From NCBI GenBank assembly GCA_004297725.1, contig SCUS01000126.1, forward strand, positions 58,627-122,626: a DNA stretch of 64,000 nucleotides, read 5' to 3'. Both the position numbers and the translations under genes were made by a program. Under the pieces are notes generated by a model. It ran no database searches and had not been told where the DNA came from. It was given only the letters and a program-made list of their open reading frames with translations. Source of the stretch: Myxococcaceae bacterium. Lineage in GTDB: Bacteria; Myxococcota_A; Polyangia; Polyangiales; Ga0077539. Positions 7,113 to 17,768 of this stretch are shown piece by piece (positions within the stretch are counted from its first letter, which is position 1; each line of letters begins with the position of its first letter).

Positions 7113-9120
7113 CCCGGGCGAGCACCGAGAGCAGCCGGTCGAGGTCGATGGGCTTGTCGACGTAGGCCACGCGCTCGGCCTGAAGCGCCTGCCGGACGTC
7201 CCGCTGCTCGGAGGTGTAGCCCGACATCACCACCGCGGGCAGCCCCGGCCGTCGGGCGCGCGCCCGCTCGAGGAGCTCGAGGCCCGTCATGCCGGGCATC
7301 TCCATGTCCAGCACCAGCACGTCCGGGCGCTCATGCTCGATGCGCCCGAGGCACTGCTCCCCGCTGGTCGCCTCCGACACCACGAGCCCCTCGCTGCCCA
7401 GCAGGAAGCCCAGGGCCTTCACCGCGGCCGCCTCGTCGTCGACCAGCATCACGCGCAGCCCCCGCAGGCGATCCTCGTCGAGCTGCTGCGGCGGCGCGGA
7501 AGGGACGATCGGGTCGGCGGCCGAGGAGGGAGGGAGCGTGAAGAAGAACGTCGTCCCGACCCCGGGCGCGCTCTTCAGCCAGATCGCTCCGCCGTGCGCT
7601 CGCACGATGCCCTGCGCGATGCTGAGCCCGAGCCCGGTGCCCCTGGCCCCCTGCTCCCTGCCCTTCCAGTAGCGATCGAAGATCCTCGGCTGCTCGGTCT
7701 CCGGGATGCCGCAGCCCGTGTCCGAGACCGAGAAGCACACGTCCGGCCCGCGCGACGACACGCCGACGCGCACCTCGCCCCCCGCCGGGGTGAAGCGGAT
7801 CGCGTTCTCGAGGAGGTTGCTGAGCACCTGCCGCACCCGCTCGCGGTCGCAGTGCACCCTCGGCAGCCCCGTCTCGACCTGAGCCTCCAGCCGGATGCCG
7901 CGCGCGGCGACGACCTCCCGCTCCGCCTCGATCCACTCCTCGACGACGCGACCCGGGCTCTCCGACCTCGCCTCGATGGTGAACTCGCCCGCCTCGATGG
8001 TCGCCGCCTGCAGCAGGTCTTTGATGAGCCGGCTCATCCGCGCGGCGGAGTCCTCGATGACCCTGGCCTGCGCCCTCGGGTCGCCCCCCTCCGAGCGCGC
8101 GATCAGCGAGGCGTGCATCGCGATGATCGACAGCGGGTTGCGCAGGTCGTGCGAGACGATCGCGAGCAGGTGGTCGCGCGACTCGACCGCCGCCTCCGCC
8201 GCGTCGTGGAGCCGCGCGATCTCCAGCGCGACACCCACGCGCCGGGCCAGCATCTCCGCGCAGCGCCGGTCGTCCGCGTCGAAGGTCGCGCCGCCGCGCT
8301 TGCCCGCGATGCGCAGCGCGCCGAGCGTCTGCTCCCCGTGGCACACCAGCAGGCTGAGCTGCCCTCCGGCCCCGGGGTCGACGCCCACCTCGATCTTCGG
8401 CTCGAAGCCCGCGCCGTCCGCCGTGACGCTCCCGAAGGCGGCGTACCACGCGCCCACGACCGAGAGCGCCTGCTTCACGATCACCTGCAGCACCGCGTCC
8501 AGGTTGCTGGTGCCGCGCAGCCCGGCGAGCGCCCTCGTCACGGCGATCATCGCCTGGTCGATGCGCTCGAGCTGCTGGCGCAGGGTCGACTCCGCCCTCC
8601 AGGCCACGTCGCGCTCGCGCTCCGCCAGCTTGTGCGCGCTGAGGTCGGAGAGCGCGGTGCGAAGCCCGGTGAGCTGGCCCTTCGGGTCGAACTCCGGCGT
8701 GCTGATCGCCTGCACGCACACCGAGCGGGCGTCGGCGGTCGTGAAGGAGAGCTCGCTGCTCACCGCCGCGCCGGTCTTGCGGCACTGCGCGATGTGCCGC
8801 CAGAAGAGCGCCGGGTCGTCCATGCGCACCACGGACTGCAGCGGCGCCCCGATGAGCGCGAGGCGGTCGCGGCCGAGCAGGCTGGCGCCGGTGAAGTTGA
8901 CCTCCCGGATGCATCCCCGCTCGTCGAGGGTGCAGTAGGCGACGGGCGCGAAGTCGTAGAGGTCGGCGTAGCGGTTGCGCGACTCCTCGAGGGCGCACTG
9001 GGCGTCGCGCAGCGCGCGGTTCTGCTCCTCGAGCTCGAGCTGGTGGAGCTGCAGCTCGCGCGTCACGTCGGCGAGCTCAGCCCGGGCGCCCGGGCGCGCG
9101 TTGGTGTCCTTGGGGTTCAT
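7099..9120 (-). CDS. Hybrid PAS-GAF histidine kinase with receiver
   Basis: A 673-residue cytoplasmic sensor kinase. The ATG at 9120 overlaps the stop of the upstream CheB-CheR gene as ATGA, so translation is coupled. Order: a short coiled coil (about 15-40), a PAS domain (about 45-150), a GAF-like domain (about 195-310), HisKA with IVSHDLRNPLS (His near 323), HATPase with NLLENA, DTGCGIPE and GTGLGLSIA (about 420-535), and a C-terminal receiver (about 552-670) with LVDDE, phospho-acceptor Asp near 602 in LDMEMPGMTG, and DKP. No membrane segment is seen, so it reads a cytoplasmic cue or the state of its partner. The pair probably forms one signalling unit. Confidence 0.92.
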   Translation of the reverse strand: MNPKDTNARPGARAELADVTRELQLHQLELEEQNRALRDAQCALEESRNRYADLYDFAPVAYCTLDERGCIREVNFTGASLLGRDRLALIGAPLQSVVRMDDPALFWRHIAQCRKTGAAVSSELSFTTADARSVCVQAISTPEFDPKGQLTGLRTALSDLSAHKLAERERDVAWRAESTLRQQLERIDQAMIAVTRALAGLRGTSNLDAVLQVIVKQALSVVGAWYAAFGSVTADGAGFEPKIEVGVDPGAGGQLSLLVCHGEQTLGALRIAGKRGGATFDADDRRCAEMLARRVGVALEIARLHDAAEAAVESRDHLLAIVSHDLRNPLSIIAMHASLIARSEGGDPRAQARVIEDSAARMSRLIKDLLQAATIEAGEFTIEARSESPGRVVEEWIEAEREVVAARGIRLEAQVETGLPRVHCDRERVRQVLSNLLENAIRFTPAGGEVRVGVSSRGPDVCFSVSDTGCGIPETEQPRIFDRYWKGREQGARGTGLGLSIAQGIVRAHGGAIWLKSAPGVGTTFFFTLPPSSAADPIVPSAPPQQLDEDRLRGLRVMLVDDEAAAVKALGFLLGSEGLVVSEATSGEQCLGRIEHERPDVLVLDMEMPGMTGLELLERARARRPGLPAVVMSGYTSEQRDVRQALQAERVAYVDKPIDLDRLLSVLARVTDA

Positions 9121-12050
9121 CGCGTCTCCTCGATGAGCACGAGCGTGAGCGCCGGCCGGTCGCCCGCCGCAGCCAGCGCCCGCGCGGAGAACTTCATCGG
9201 GTGCTCGCCCTCGCGGCCGAAGGGGTGCTCGACGATCATCTCCGCGAAGTTCTTCCCCCGGGCCACCGCCTCCTCGAAGGCCGACCAGAGCATGGGCTCC
9301 GAGGCCCTCGCCGGCCACACCTCGTCGAGGGCGCGGCCGAGCACCTCGGCGCCCACGTGGAAGGTGTCGAAGAAGGCCTTGTTCACCCAGACCAGCCGCA
9401 TGTGCTCGTCGAGCAACATGAGGACGTGGGGCAGCGTCGACAACACCTTGCCGACCATCTCGTGGATCTCCACGGACTCGGCGCCCTTCCTCGCCGGAGG
9501 AGCCCGGGTGAACTCGATCACCGCCCCGCGAATCGCGTGGTCGAGGGTGCGGTAGGGGATCGTCCGCATCGTGTACCAGTGGCCGTCGGAGGCTCGCACC
9601 CGCCGCGCGCACTCCTGCAGCGAGCGGATCGTCTCGGCGACCGCCGGCTCGACCAGCGGCGTCCGCTCGACTTCCGTGCCTGGGGCCTCGATGGGGGGCG
9701 GGTTGAGCGCGGCCTCGAGCCGGGCCACCGGGCGCCCCACGTCCTCGGCGATCAGGTGCAGGAGCTGCTCGGCCGCCGCGGAGAAGCGTCGGATGCGCAG
9801 GTCCATGCCCACGAGCACCAGCGGGGTGCTCACGTCCGCGAGCACGTTCTGCAGGTCGTCGTTGCTCTCGTTGAGCTGCCCGATGCGGTTCTGCAGCTCC
9901 TCGTTGATGGTGCTCAGCTCCTCGTTGGTCGACTGGAGTTCTTCCTTCGAGGTCTCCAGCTCCTCGTTGCTCGACTGAAGCTCCTCGTTGGTCGACTGAA
10001 GCTCCTCGTTGGCGGTCTGGAGTTCTTCGTTGGCCACCTCCAGCTCGCGCACGCTGGTCTGGAGGTACTCCTTGGTGACCAGCAGCTCGGTCTCCAGCGC
10101 GCGCACCTGCGTCGCCCCGGCCTCCTCGCTGTTCAGCGTCGGCGCCGCGGCCTCCGTCGCGGCCGGCGCCTCGCGGAACATCACCAGCAGGCACTGCTCC
10201 CGGCCGGACCCCTCGCGCAGCGGCATCACCTCGACGACGACCGCGGCGGAGGCCGGCGCTCCCATCAGAACCACCGGACCGGAGGTGACCTCCACCCCGT
10301 GGGTCGCGGCCGTCTGCAGCGCCTGGCGCAGCGCGGGCAGCAGCTCCGGGCGCACCAGCTTCAGCACGTTGAGCGTGGCCACCCCGGCGCTCGGCCCGAG
10401 GTAGGGCCCGGTCTGCCCGCGAAACTGGATCACGTCGAGCTTCTCGTCGAGCAGCATCCCGGGCGGCCCGAACTTCTCCAGCACCATGCGGTCGGCGAGC
10501 TGCTGCGTGCTGACCATCGGGCGGTGCTCGGCCGTCGGCTGCGAGGGGCGCGACCCCGGGGAGAAGGGTCCGCCTCGTGCGCCGGAGGAGAGCTCGAAGA
10601 CGCTCGTCGACGGCGCGCTCTTGCGCGAGTAGAGCTTCAGCTGACGGTCGATGAGCGAGAAGAGCTCCGCCGCGTCTCCGACCGACTCCGAGGCGCCGAG
10701 CTGCAAGAAGCCGTCGGGCTTGAGCGCGTAGTGGAAGACCCGCAGCACCCGCTTCTGGAGGCTCGGCTGCATGTAGATCAGCACGTTGCGGCAGCTCACG
10801 AGGTCGAGCCGGGAGAAGGGCGGGTCCTTGCCCAGGTTGTGGTGGGCGAAGATCACCAAGGCGCGCAGCCGCTGCGAGACCTGCCAGGCGTCGCCCTGGC
10901 GGGTGAAGAAGCGCTGCAGCCGGGAGGCGGGGATGTCGAGCTCGACGCCGAGGGGGTAGAGCCCGAGCCGGGCGCGGGCCAGCGCGCGGTCGTCGATGTC
11001 GGTGGCGAAGATCTGCACCGGGATCTGCACCCCGAGCGTGTCGAGGTGCTCGATGACGCACATCGCGATGGAGTAGGCCTCCTCGCCGGACGAGCAGCCG
11101 GGCACCCAGATGCGCACCGGGGAGTCGGGAGAGCGCCCCGCGAAGAGCCGAGGGATCACCGTGCTCTCCAGCACCTCGAAGGCCTCGCGGTCGCGGAAGA
11201 ACGCGGTGACCCCGATGAGCAGGTCGCCGTAGAGGTTCTTCAGCTCCTCGGCGTCCGAGTCGAGGAGGGTCAGGTAGTCTTCTCCCCGCTCGACCTTTCG
11301 CAGCGCCATCCGGCGCCCCAGCCGGCGCTCGATGGTCGTCGGCTTGTACCCGGCGAAGTCGACCCCGAAGACCCGCCGCAGCCGGTCGAAGACCTGGTCG
11401 AGCACCTGCTGGCTCCATAGCCGCTGCGAGCGACGACGAGCGACGAAGGGGTGCGACGAGAGCCGCGCGAGCTCCTCGCCGATCTCCGCGGGGGCGAGGC
11501 AGAAGTCCGCCACCCCGAGGTCGATCACGCTCTGCGGCATCGACGGGTGCTGCGCGGTCGAGGGCTCCTGCGCGAAGGTGATCCCGCCCGCCTCGCGGAC
11601 GGCCCTGGCGCCGAGGGCGCCGTCGTCCCCTGAGCCGGAGAGGATGACCGCGACGGAGGCGCTCCCCTGATCGGCGGCGAGCGATCGGAGGAAGCTGTCG
11701 ATGGAGTGCCGCGGCACCTCCGCCGACTGCGCTTGGAGCTGGAGCACGCCGCCATGCAGCGTGATGTCCTTGCCCGGCGGCGTGACGTAGAGCGTGCCGG
11801 CCTCGAGCGGCATCCCGTGGGCGGCGGTGATCACCCGCACCGACGCGCCGCGCGCCAGGATCTCCGCGAGCGCGCTCTCGTGGTCCGGGGCCATGTGCTG
11901 CAGCACGACGTAGGCCATGCTGTCGCTGACCAGGCTGCGGATGAGCGCCTCGAGCGGCTCGAGCCCGCCCGCGGACGCGCCGATGCCCACCACCAGCAGC
12001 CTCGGCTGCGCCTCCGGCTCCTTCTCTTGGGGATCGCTCACGGGTGTCAT
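9117..12050 (-). CDS. CheB-CheR-PAS fusion signalling protein
   Basis: A 977-residue protein. Residues 20-200 are a CheB methylesterase domain with Ser26 in GIGASAGG, His52, and Asp142/143 in SGSGDDGA. Residues 215-478 are a CheR methyltransferase domain with the SAM motif GCSSGEEAYS, FATDIDDRAL and CRNVLIYM. Residues 648-738 are a striking coiled coil built from repeats such as NEELQSTNEELQ. Two PAS-like domains follow (about 738-850 and 865-977). This fusion is a known architecture of bacteria that signal through methylation-like modules outside classical chemotaxis. It is co-translated with the downstream hybrid kinase. No receptor (MCP) gene is nearby, so its methylation target is unknown. 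Confidence 0.92.
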   Translation of the reverse strand: MTPVSDPQEKEPEAQPRLLVVGIGASAGGLEPLEALIRSLVSDSMAYVVLQHMAPDHESALAEILARGASVRVITAAHGMPLEAGTLYVTPPGKDITLHGGVLQLQAQSAEVPRHSIDSFLRSLAADQGSASVAVILSGSGDDGALGARAVREAGGITFAQEPSTAQHPSMPQSVIDLGVADFCLAPAEIGEELARLSSHPFVARRRSQRLWSQQVLDQVFDRLRRVFGVDFAGYKPTTIERRLGRRMALRKVERGEDYLTLLDSDAEELKNLYGDLLIGVTAFFRDREAFEVLESTVIPRLFAGRSPDSPVRIWVPGCSSGEEAYSIAMCVIEHLDTLGVQIPVQIFATDIDDRALARARLGLYPLGVELDIPASRLQRFFTRQGDAWQVSQRLRALVIFAHHNLGKDPPFSRLDLVSCRNVLIYMQPSLQKRVLRVFHYALKPDGFLQLGASESVGDAAELFSLIDRQLKLYSRKSAPSTSVFELSSGARGGPFSPGSRPSQPTAEHRPMVSTQQLADRMVLEKFGPPGMLLDEKLDVIQFRGQTGPYLGPSAGVATLNVLKLVRPELLPALRQALQTAATHGVEVTSGPVVLMGAPASAAVVVEVMPLREGSGREQCLLVMFREAPAATEAAAPTLNSEEAGATQVRALETELLVTKEYLQTSVRELEVANEELQTANEELQSTNEELQSSNEELETSKEELQSTNEELSTINEELQNRIGQLNESNDDLQNVLADVSTPLVLVGMDLRIRRFSAAAEQLLHLIAEDVGRPVARLEAALNPPPIEAPGTEVERTPLVEPAVAETIRSLQECARRVRASDGHWYTMRTIPYRTLDHAIRGAVIEFTRAPPARKGAESVEIHEMVGKVLSTLPHVLMLLDEHMRLVWVNKAFFDTFHVGAEVLGRALDEVWPARASEPMLWSAFEEAVARGKNFAEMIVEHPFGREGEHPMKFSARALAAAGDRPALTLVLIEETR

Positions 12051-12137
12051 GCCTCCCGAGGAAGCCTTAGGGCCCTCGCCCCCCCCTTCAGCACCCTTCG
12101 GCGCAGTCGGGGAGAACAGGGATCGAATCGGTTGAGG

Positions 12138-12518
12138 TCAGTGCCAGGCGGCGGCGGCGCGCACGTCCGAGCCGTTGCGGTCGTGGTCGGCGAGCAGCAC
12201 GCGCGTCTGGGGGACGCACGCCACGCACGACTGGAAGGCGCTGCCGTGGGCGCAGCGCACGGTGGTCCACGGGGTGCCGCCGGGGCGCAGGGCGCCGTTG
12301 CGGGCGCGCAGCTCGCCGACGGTGTCGAGGTGCCGTCCGCACGCGACGCAGTGCACGTGCGACTGGTCGTTGAGCCCGGGCTCGAGCTCGATGCCCTGGG
12401 CCGCGAAGCTCGTGGTGGTCGCCGGGGGGCGCGGGCCGACGCCGTGCAGCGCCTGCTTCTCTTTGCGGGTCAACCGCTTCTCTCGTTGGAATGCCATCGC
12501 CGGAGACTTGAACCCCAT
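12138..12518 (-). CDS. Small zinc-ribbon-like unknown protein
   Basis: A 126-residue protein (119 if the internal ATG at 12497 is used). I do not recognise a family. The N-terminus is basic (QREKRLTRKEKQALHG). The middle holds HCVACGR, and further on RCAHGSAFQSCVACV, giving two CxxC pairs plus a Cys-His, which suggests one bound zinc. There is no signal peptide or membrane segment, so it should be cytoplasmic. It lies upstream of the CheB-CheR gene on the same strand with an 87-base gap, so co-transcription is possible. Confidence 0.65.
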   Translation of the reverse strand: MGFKSPAMAFQREKRLTRKEKQALHGVGPRPPATTTSFAAQGIELEPGLNDQSHVHCVACGRHLDTVGELRARNGALRPGGTPWTTVRCAHGSAFQSCVACVPQTRVLLADHDRNGSDVRAAAAWH

Positions 12519-12574
12519 CGCGACGCCGCGCGCAATGGTCGCCAGCGCGATCCCCTCGCCGTCTGCTCAGCTCG

Positions 12575-13258
12575 TCAGTACAGGCCCAGCAGGTAGCGGA
12601 AGGTGCCCACGGGCTCGAACTCGATGCCCCCGGAGAGCTGCCATCCCGGCGTCTCGCGCAGGTCGACGGTCGCGCCCAGCCACAGCCTCGCCCCGGTCAT
12701 GTAGCGCATCGCAGCCGGGGGTTCGTCCTCCGCGACCAGCTCGTCCCGATACTCCCTCAGCGAGAAGGGAGCGCGGTACCCGTAGGTCAGCGTCAGCGAG
12801 GCGATGGGCGTCGAGCGCTCGTCCGAGACGTCGTGATCGCGCCACGCCCAGCCCGCACCAAGGCGCGCGGTGAACACCCCTTCGCCCGTGTAATAGAACA
12901 TCCGCAGTGGTCGAGGCGCGGCGCCCAGGAAGAGCTCGACCCCGCCCACCGCCTGCACGCTCGCGAAGGTCGCGGTCGCCGCTTCGAGGAAGGGCCCGAG
13001 GCGAGTGTCTCCCTCCCGGCCGATGGCCACGGTGGCGTCTCCTCCGAGCCTCAGGTCGAAGACCGCCGCGGAGGATCCGTCGACCACCAGGGCGCCTCCC
13101 CCGAGGCCCACCCAGGGCGAGAGCTCGAGGGTCGGCCGCAGCCGCGGGTAGCGCGGCGGAGGCGTGTGCGCCGACGCGTACGAAGGCAGCGCGCAGACGA
13201 GCGCGAAGGCGGCGAGGAGTCTTCGGGAGAGGGAGGGAGGCATGCGCGGAGGGTACAC
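12575..13258 (-). CDS. Exported beta-rich hypothetical protein
   Basis: A 227-residue protein (222 from the internal ATG at 13243). The N-terminus is a clear signal peptide (RRLLAAFALVCALPSYASA, cleavage likely after ASA). The mature part has alternating hydrophobic/polar strands such as PTLELSPWVGLGGGALVV, FTARLGAGWAWRD and ASLTLTYGYR, and ends in an aromatic residue (LLGLY). This looks like a small outer-membrane beta-barrel. No function can be assigned. It lies 30 bases from the 3' end of atpG on the same strand, so read-through from the atp operon is possible. Confidence 0.7.
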   Translation of the reverse strand: MYPPRMPPSLSRRLLAAFALVCALPSYASAHTPPPRYPRLRPTLELSPWVGLGGGALVVDGSSAAVFDLRLGGDATVAIGREGDTRLGPFLEAATATFASVQAVGGVELFLGAAPRPLRMFYYTGEGVFTARLGAGWAWRDHDVSDERSTPIASLTLTYGYRAPFSLREYRDELVAEDEPPAAMRYMTGARLWLGATVDLRETPGWQLSGGIEFEPVGTFRYLLGLY

Positions 13259-13288
13259 AGCCGCGCGAGGGAGGATGAGGGAGGACGA

Positions 13289-14185
13289 TCAGTCCTTGAT
13301 GGCCTCGGCGCCGCCGATGATCTCCATGAGCTCCTTGGTGATCGCCGCCTGGCGGGCGCGGTTGTACTCGAGGGTCAGGGCGCCGATCATCTTCTTCGCG
13401 TTGTTGGTCGCGCTGTCCATCGCGGTCATGCGCGCCCCGTGCTCGCTCGCGCTGGAGTCGAGCATCGCGCGGAAGACCGAGACCTCGACGTACATCGGCA
13501 GCAGCCGGTCGAGCAGGGCGGCCTGCGACGGCTCGTAGATGTAGTCCGACATGTTCTTGCCGCTCGCGGGAGCGTTGGCCGCGGGAGCGGGCTCCGCCGC
13601 CGTCTCGATGGGCAGCAGCGGGAGGAAGGTGACCTTCTGGGTCATCGCGCTCTTGAACTCGTTGAAGAGCACGATCACGCGGTCGACCTCGCCCTCCACG
13701 AACTCGCGCGACAGGGTGCGCGCGATCTCCGCCGCGAGCTCGGCGGTGGGCTCGCCCATGCCCGACCAGTCGTGCCGCGCGTCGAGGCCGCGGCGCTTCA
13801 GGTAGTCGCGGCCCTTGCGGCCGATGGCGCCGAGGAGCACCTCGAAGCCCTCGCCCTTGAGCTCGGCGATCTTGCGCTCGGCCGCGCGCTGGATGGAGCT
13901 GTTGAAGGCCCCCGCCAGGCCGCGGTCGCTGGTGAGGACGAGCAGCAGCACCCGCTTCACCGGGCGCTGCGCGAGGAGCTGGTGGGCCCCCTCCTCGTCG
14001 CCGCCGGCGCGGCCCGCGAGGGAGCGCAGCACCTCCGCCGTCTTCACGGCGTAGGGGCGCAGCGCCTTGATGCGAAGCTGCGCGCGGTTGAGGCGCGCGG
14101 CCGCGACCATCTTCATGGCGCGGGTGATCTTCTGCGTACTCTTGACCGACGTGATCCGACGGCGGATCGACTTCAGCGAGGGCAT
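13289..14185 (-). CDS. atpG: ATP synthase gamma subunit
   Basis: A 298-residue central-stalk subunit of F1. It has the typical start SLKSIRRRITSVKSTQKIT followed by AMKMVAAARL, and the C-terminal helix with TAMDSATNNAKKMIGALTLEYNRARQAAITKELMEI in segments. Length is normal. A short Ala/Pro/Asn-rich stretch (about residues 196-210) is an extra surface loop. It is the last gene of the b'-b-delta-alpha-gamma run; beta and epsilon, which normally follow, are not here. It rotates inside the alpha3beta3 ring to couple proton flow to ATP synthesis. Confidence 0.96.
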   Translation of the reverse strand: MPSLKSIRRRITSVKSTQKITRAMKMVAAARLNRAQLRIKALRPYAVKTAEVLRSLAGRAGGDEEGAHQLLAQRPVKRVLLLVLTSDRGLAGAFNSSIQRAAERKIAELKGEGFEVLLGAIGRKGRDYLKRRGLDARHDWSGMGEPTAELAAEIARTLSREFVEGEVDRVIVLFNEFKSAMTQKVTFLPLLPIETAAEPAPAANAPASGKNMSDYIYEPSQAALLDRLLPMYVEVSVFRAMLDSSASEHGARMTAMDSATNNAKKMIGALTLEYNRARQAAITKELMEIIGGAEAIKD

Positions 14186-14227
14186 TTCAACGCTCCAGGA
14201 GGCGCTTGGGGGAAGGGGTGGAAGGGG

Positions 14228-15895
<1,668 letters not shown>

Positions 15896-15918
15896 GGTCC
15901 GCCTCTGTCTGACTGAAA

Positions 15919-15933
15919 GCCCGGAGTGCGGGC
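15919..15933 (-). other. Hairpin between atpH and atpA
   Basis: GCCCG-GAGTG-CGGGC forms a perfect 5-bp stem in the 51-base gap between the delta and alpha genes, next to an AT-rich stretch. In the transcribed direction it comes just before the atpA ribosome binding site and could tune the higher alpha stoichiometry (three per complex). On the other strand it is followed by TTTTATTT. Function is a guess. Confidence 0.3.
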
Positions 15934-15946
15934 CCGTTTTATTTCT

Positions 15947-16486
15947 CTATGCCTGGAGCGCAGTGGTCCGCAGCTCTTCGAGCCGCGTGCGGACGCTGCC
16001 GTCGTAGACCTTGTCGCCGATGCGGGTCACGACCCCGCCGATGAGCCCCGGGTCGACCTTACGCGAGAGCGTAATGGACTTCCCGGTGAGCCGCTCCAGA
16101 ACGCCCGTGAGCCGCGCGTACTGCGCGTCGCTCAGCGGCACCGCGGAGGTGACCTCCGCCTGGACCTTGCCTGCCTTCTCGTCGCCGAGCGCCGAGAGCG
16201 CCGCCGCCACGTCGGGGATCAGCGCCCCCTTGCGGCGGTCGGCCAGGAGCATCGCGACGTTGCGCGCCGTGGGCGAGAGCCCCATGCGCCCGGCGATGTC
16301 GTTCATCACCGCGCGCCGGGAGTCTTCCCGCACCACCGGGTTGGCCAGCAGCCCGAGGAGCTCCGGGGAGCCCTTGAGCGTCGCGGCCAGGTCGTTGAGT
16401 TCGCGGGTGAGCAGGTCGAGCTTGCCCTCCTCCACGCCGATCATGAAGATCGCCTTGGCGTATCGCCGTGCGGTCGGTGAACTCAC
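15947..16486 (-). CDS. atpH: ATP synthase delta subunit
   Basis: A 179-residue peripheral-stalk subunit linking the b subunits to F1. The N-terminus SPTARRYAKAIF is the family signature. The C-terminal part has KVDPGLIGGVVTRIGDKVYDGSVRTRL, shown here in pieces, which is also typical. Translation begins at a GTG that overlaps the stop of the upstream b-subunit gene as GTGA. Length is normal. Confidence 0.95.
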   Translation of the reverse strand: MSSPTARRYAKAIFMIGVEEGKLDLLTRELNDLAATLKGSPELLGLLANPVVREDSRRAVMNDIAGRMGLSPTARNVAMLLADRRKGALIPDVAAALSALGDEKAGKVQAEVTSAVPLSDAQYARLTGVLERLTGKSITLSRKVDPGLIGGVVTRIGDKVYDGSVRTRLEELRTTALQA

Positions 16487-17160
16487 GCCCTCGCTCCTTC
16501 CGTGCCCGCGGCCTCGAGGCCCGCGAGGTACTCGTCCGCCAGGCGGCGCTGGTCGTCCGCGCCGATGCTCGATCGCACCGTCGCCTCGGCCGCCGCCGTC
16601 GCCGCGATGATCGCCTCACGGCGGAGGTCTTCGCGGAGGTTCTTCAGCTCCTGCTCGATGGTGGCGGTGCCGTCGGCGCGCATGCGCTCGACCCGGGCCT
16701 TCGCCTCGGCCACGATGCGGTCTCGCTCGGCCTCGCCCGCGGCGGTGAACTGCGCCTTGAGCGTCGCGATCTCCGCGTCGAGCGAGCCCAGCTTCGAGGT
16801 CATCTCCGAGTGCATCGCCTGCGCCTCGTCGTGGAGGCGCTTCGCCTCGGCGATCTCGCTCTCCACCGACGCGCGGCGCGCCAGGAGCGAGGGGTTGATC
16901 GAGCGGGTCACGGCCATATAGCCGAGCACCAGCAGGATCGCGAAGTTGATGATCGGCCCGACGAAGGGCGGCGGGCGGGGGGTGCGCACCTCGCGGCCGT
17001 CGACCGTGTGCACGACCTCGCCGCCGACGCCGGTCCAGTTGATGCCGTCGGGCATGTGGAAGCCGCCCTCGTGGGCGGAGGCCTCGTGCTCCTGCGCGAA
17101 GGCCGCGGTGCCCATCGCCATCGCCGCTGCGAGCAGCGTCACTCCGAACCAGCGCTTCAC
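16483..17160 (-). CDS. atpF: ATP synthase b subunit with signal peptide
   Basis: A 225-residue protein starting at GTG 17160, with GGGAGG seven bases upstream. The frame continues upstream but overlaps the previous gene; GTG at 17160 gives the GTGA overlap and a signal peptide (LLAAAMAMGTAAFA). After a short exported region (HMPDGINWTGV and an acidic/Pro segment) comes one membrane segment (PFVGPIINFAILLVLGYMAV), then a long Ala/Glu/Arg-rich coiled coil that reaches F1. A signal peptide before the b-type membrane anchor is a feature of delta-proteobacterial and myxobacterial complexes. It pairs with the shorter b' protein encoded just before it. Confidence 0.92.
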   Translation of the reverse strand: MKRWFGVTLLAAAMAMGTAAFAQEHEASAHEGGFHMPDGINWTGVGGEVVHTVDGREVRTPRPPPFVGPIINFAILLVLGYMAVTRSINPSLLARRASVESEIAEAKRLHDEAQAMHSEMTSKLGSLDAEIATLKAQFTAAGEAERDRIVAEAKARVERMRADGTATIEQELKNLREDLRREAIIAATAAAEATVRSSIGADDQRRLADEYLAGLEAAGTEGARA

Positions 17161-17630
17161 GATCGCACCTCCCGACGCAGCACCCTGGCTGCGATGCCCT
17201 GAGCCAGCTCCGGAACCTGGGCCATCACCTCTCCGTGGAGCTTCACCCGCTGCGCGGCGATGTCCGCGCGCTGCTTCTCGACGGCCGCGTTGACCTCCTC
17301 GCGGGCCTTGCCCAGCAGGTCGGCCTCGGCGCGGACGCCCTCCGCCCGGAGGGCCTCGCGGGCCTTGGAGGCGGACGAGCGCGCGACGGCGAGCTGCTCG
17401 TCGAGGGAGCCCTTGAGGGTCTTCGCCTCGGCGTCGAGCCGCGCGGCCTCCTCGCGGGCCCCGGCGGTGCCGGCCTCGCGGGCGTCGATGAGCGCCAGCA
17501 TCGGCTTCCAGAGGGTCGCCCGGAGGAAGAAGAAGAGAACGACCCACACGCCCAGGTTGAGCAGGAGGGTGACGTCGATGTTGATGAGCGGACGTTCGTT
17601 GGCGACGAGCAGAGCGAGGACGTTCGGCAT
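17157..17630 (-). CDS. ATP synthase b' (second b-type) subunit
   Basis: A 157-residue protein with one N-terminal membrane helix (TLLLNLGVWVVLFFFLRATLW) followed by a long coiled coil. KPMLALIDAREAG after the membrane helix is the b-type hallmark. It lacks the signal peptide of the second b protein, so the peripheral stalk is probably a b/b' heterodimer. AGGAG lies eight bases before the ATG. It is the first gene of this atp operon. Confidence 0.92.
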   Translation of the reverse strand: MPNVLALLVANERPLINIDVTLLLNLGVWVVLFFFLRATLWKPMLALIDAREAGTAGAREEAARLDAEAKTLKGSLDEQLAVARSSASKAREALRAEGVRAEADLLGKAREEVNAAVEKQRADIAAQRVKLHGEVMAQVPELAQGIAARVLRREVRS

Positions 17631-17720
17631 GCGCGGCTCCTGCGACGGCCGTCGATCCCGCAGGAAATGGAGGGAAACGACGCGCGGTGCTTAGCCCCCC
17701 GTGGCGGAGGTCGCGCGGCT

Positions 17721-17748
17721 TCTATCACCCCAACTTCGCGAGGGTCAA
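17721..17748 (-). promoter_or_regulatory. Candidate promoter of the atp operon
   Basis: On the minus strand TTGACC (17743-17748) is followed after 16 bases by GATAGA (17721-17726), about 90 bases before the first atp start codon. The -35 is good and the -10 matches three of six positions. It is the best candidate in the 138-base gap upstream of the operon. Confidence 0.35.
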
Positions 17749-17768
17749 GGCACGTGAGGGCTGTAAGG

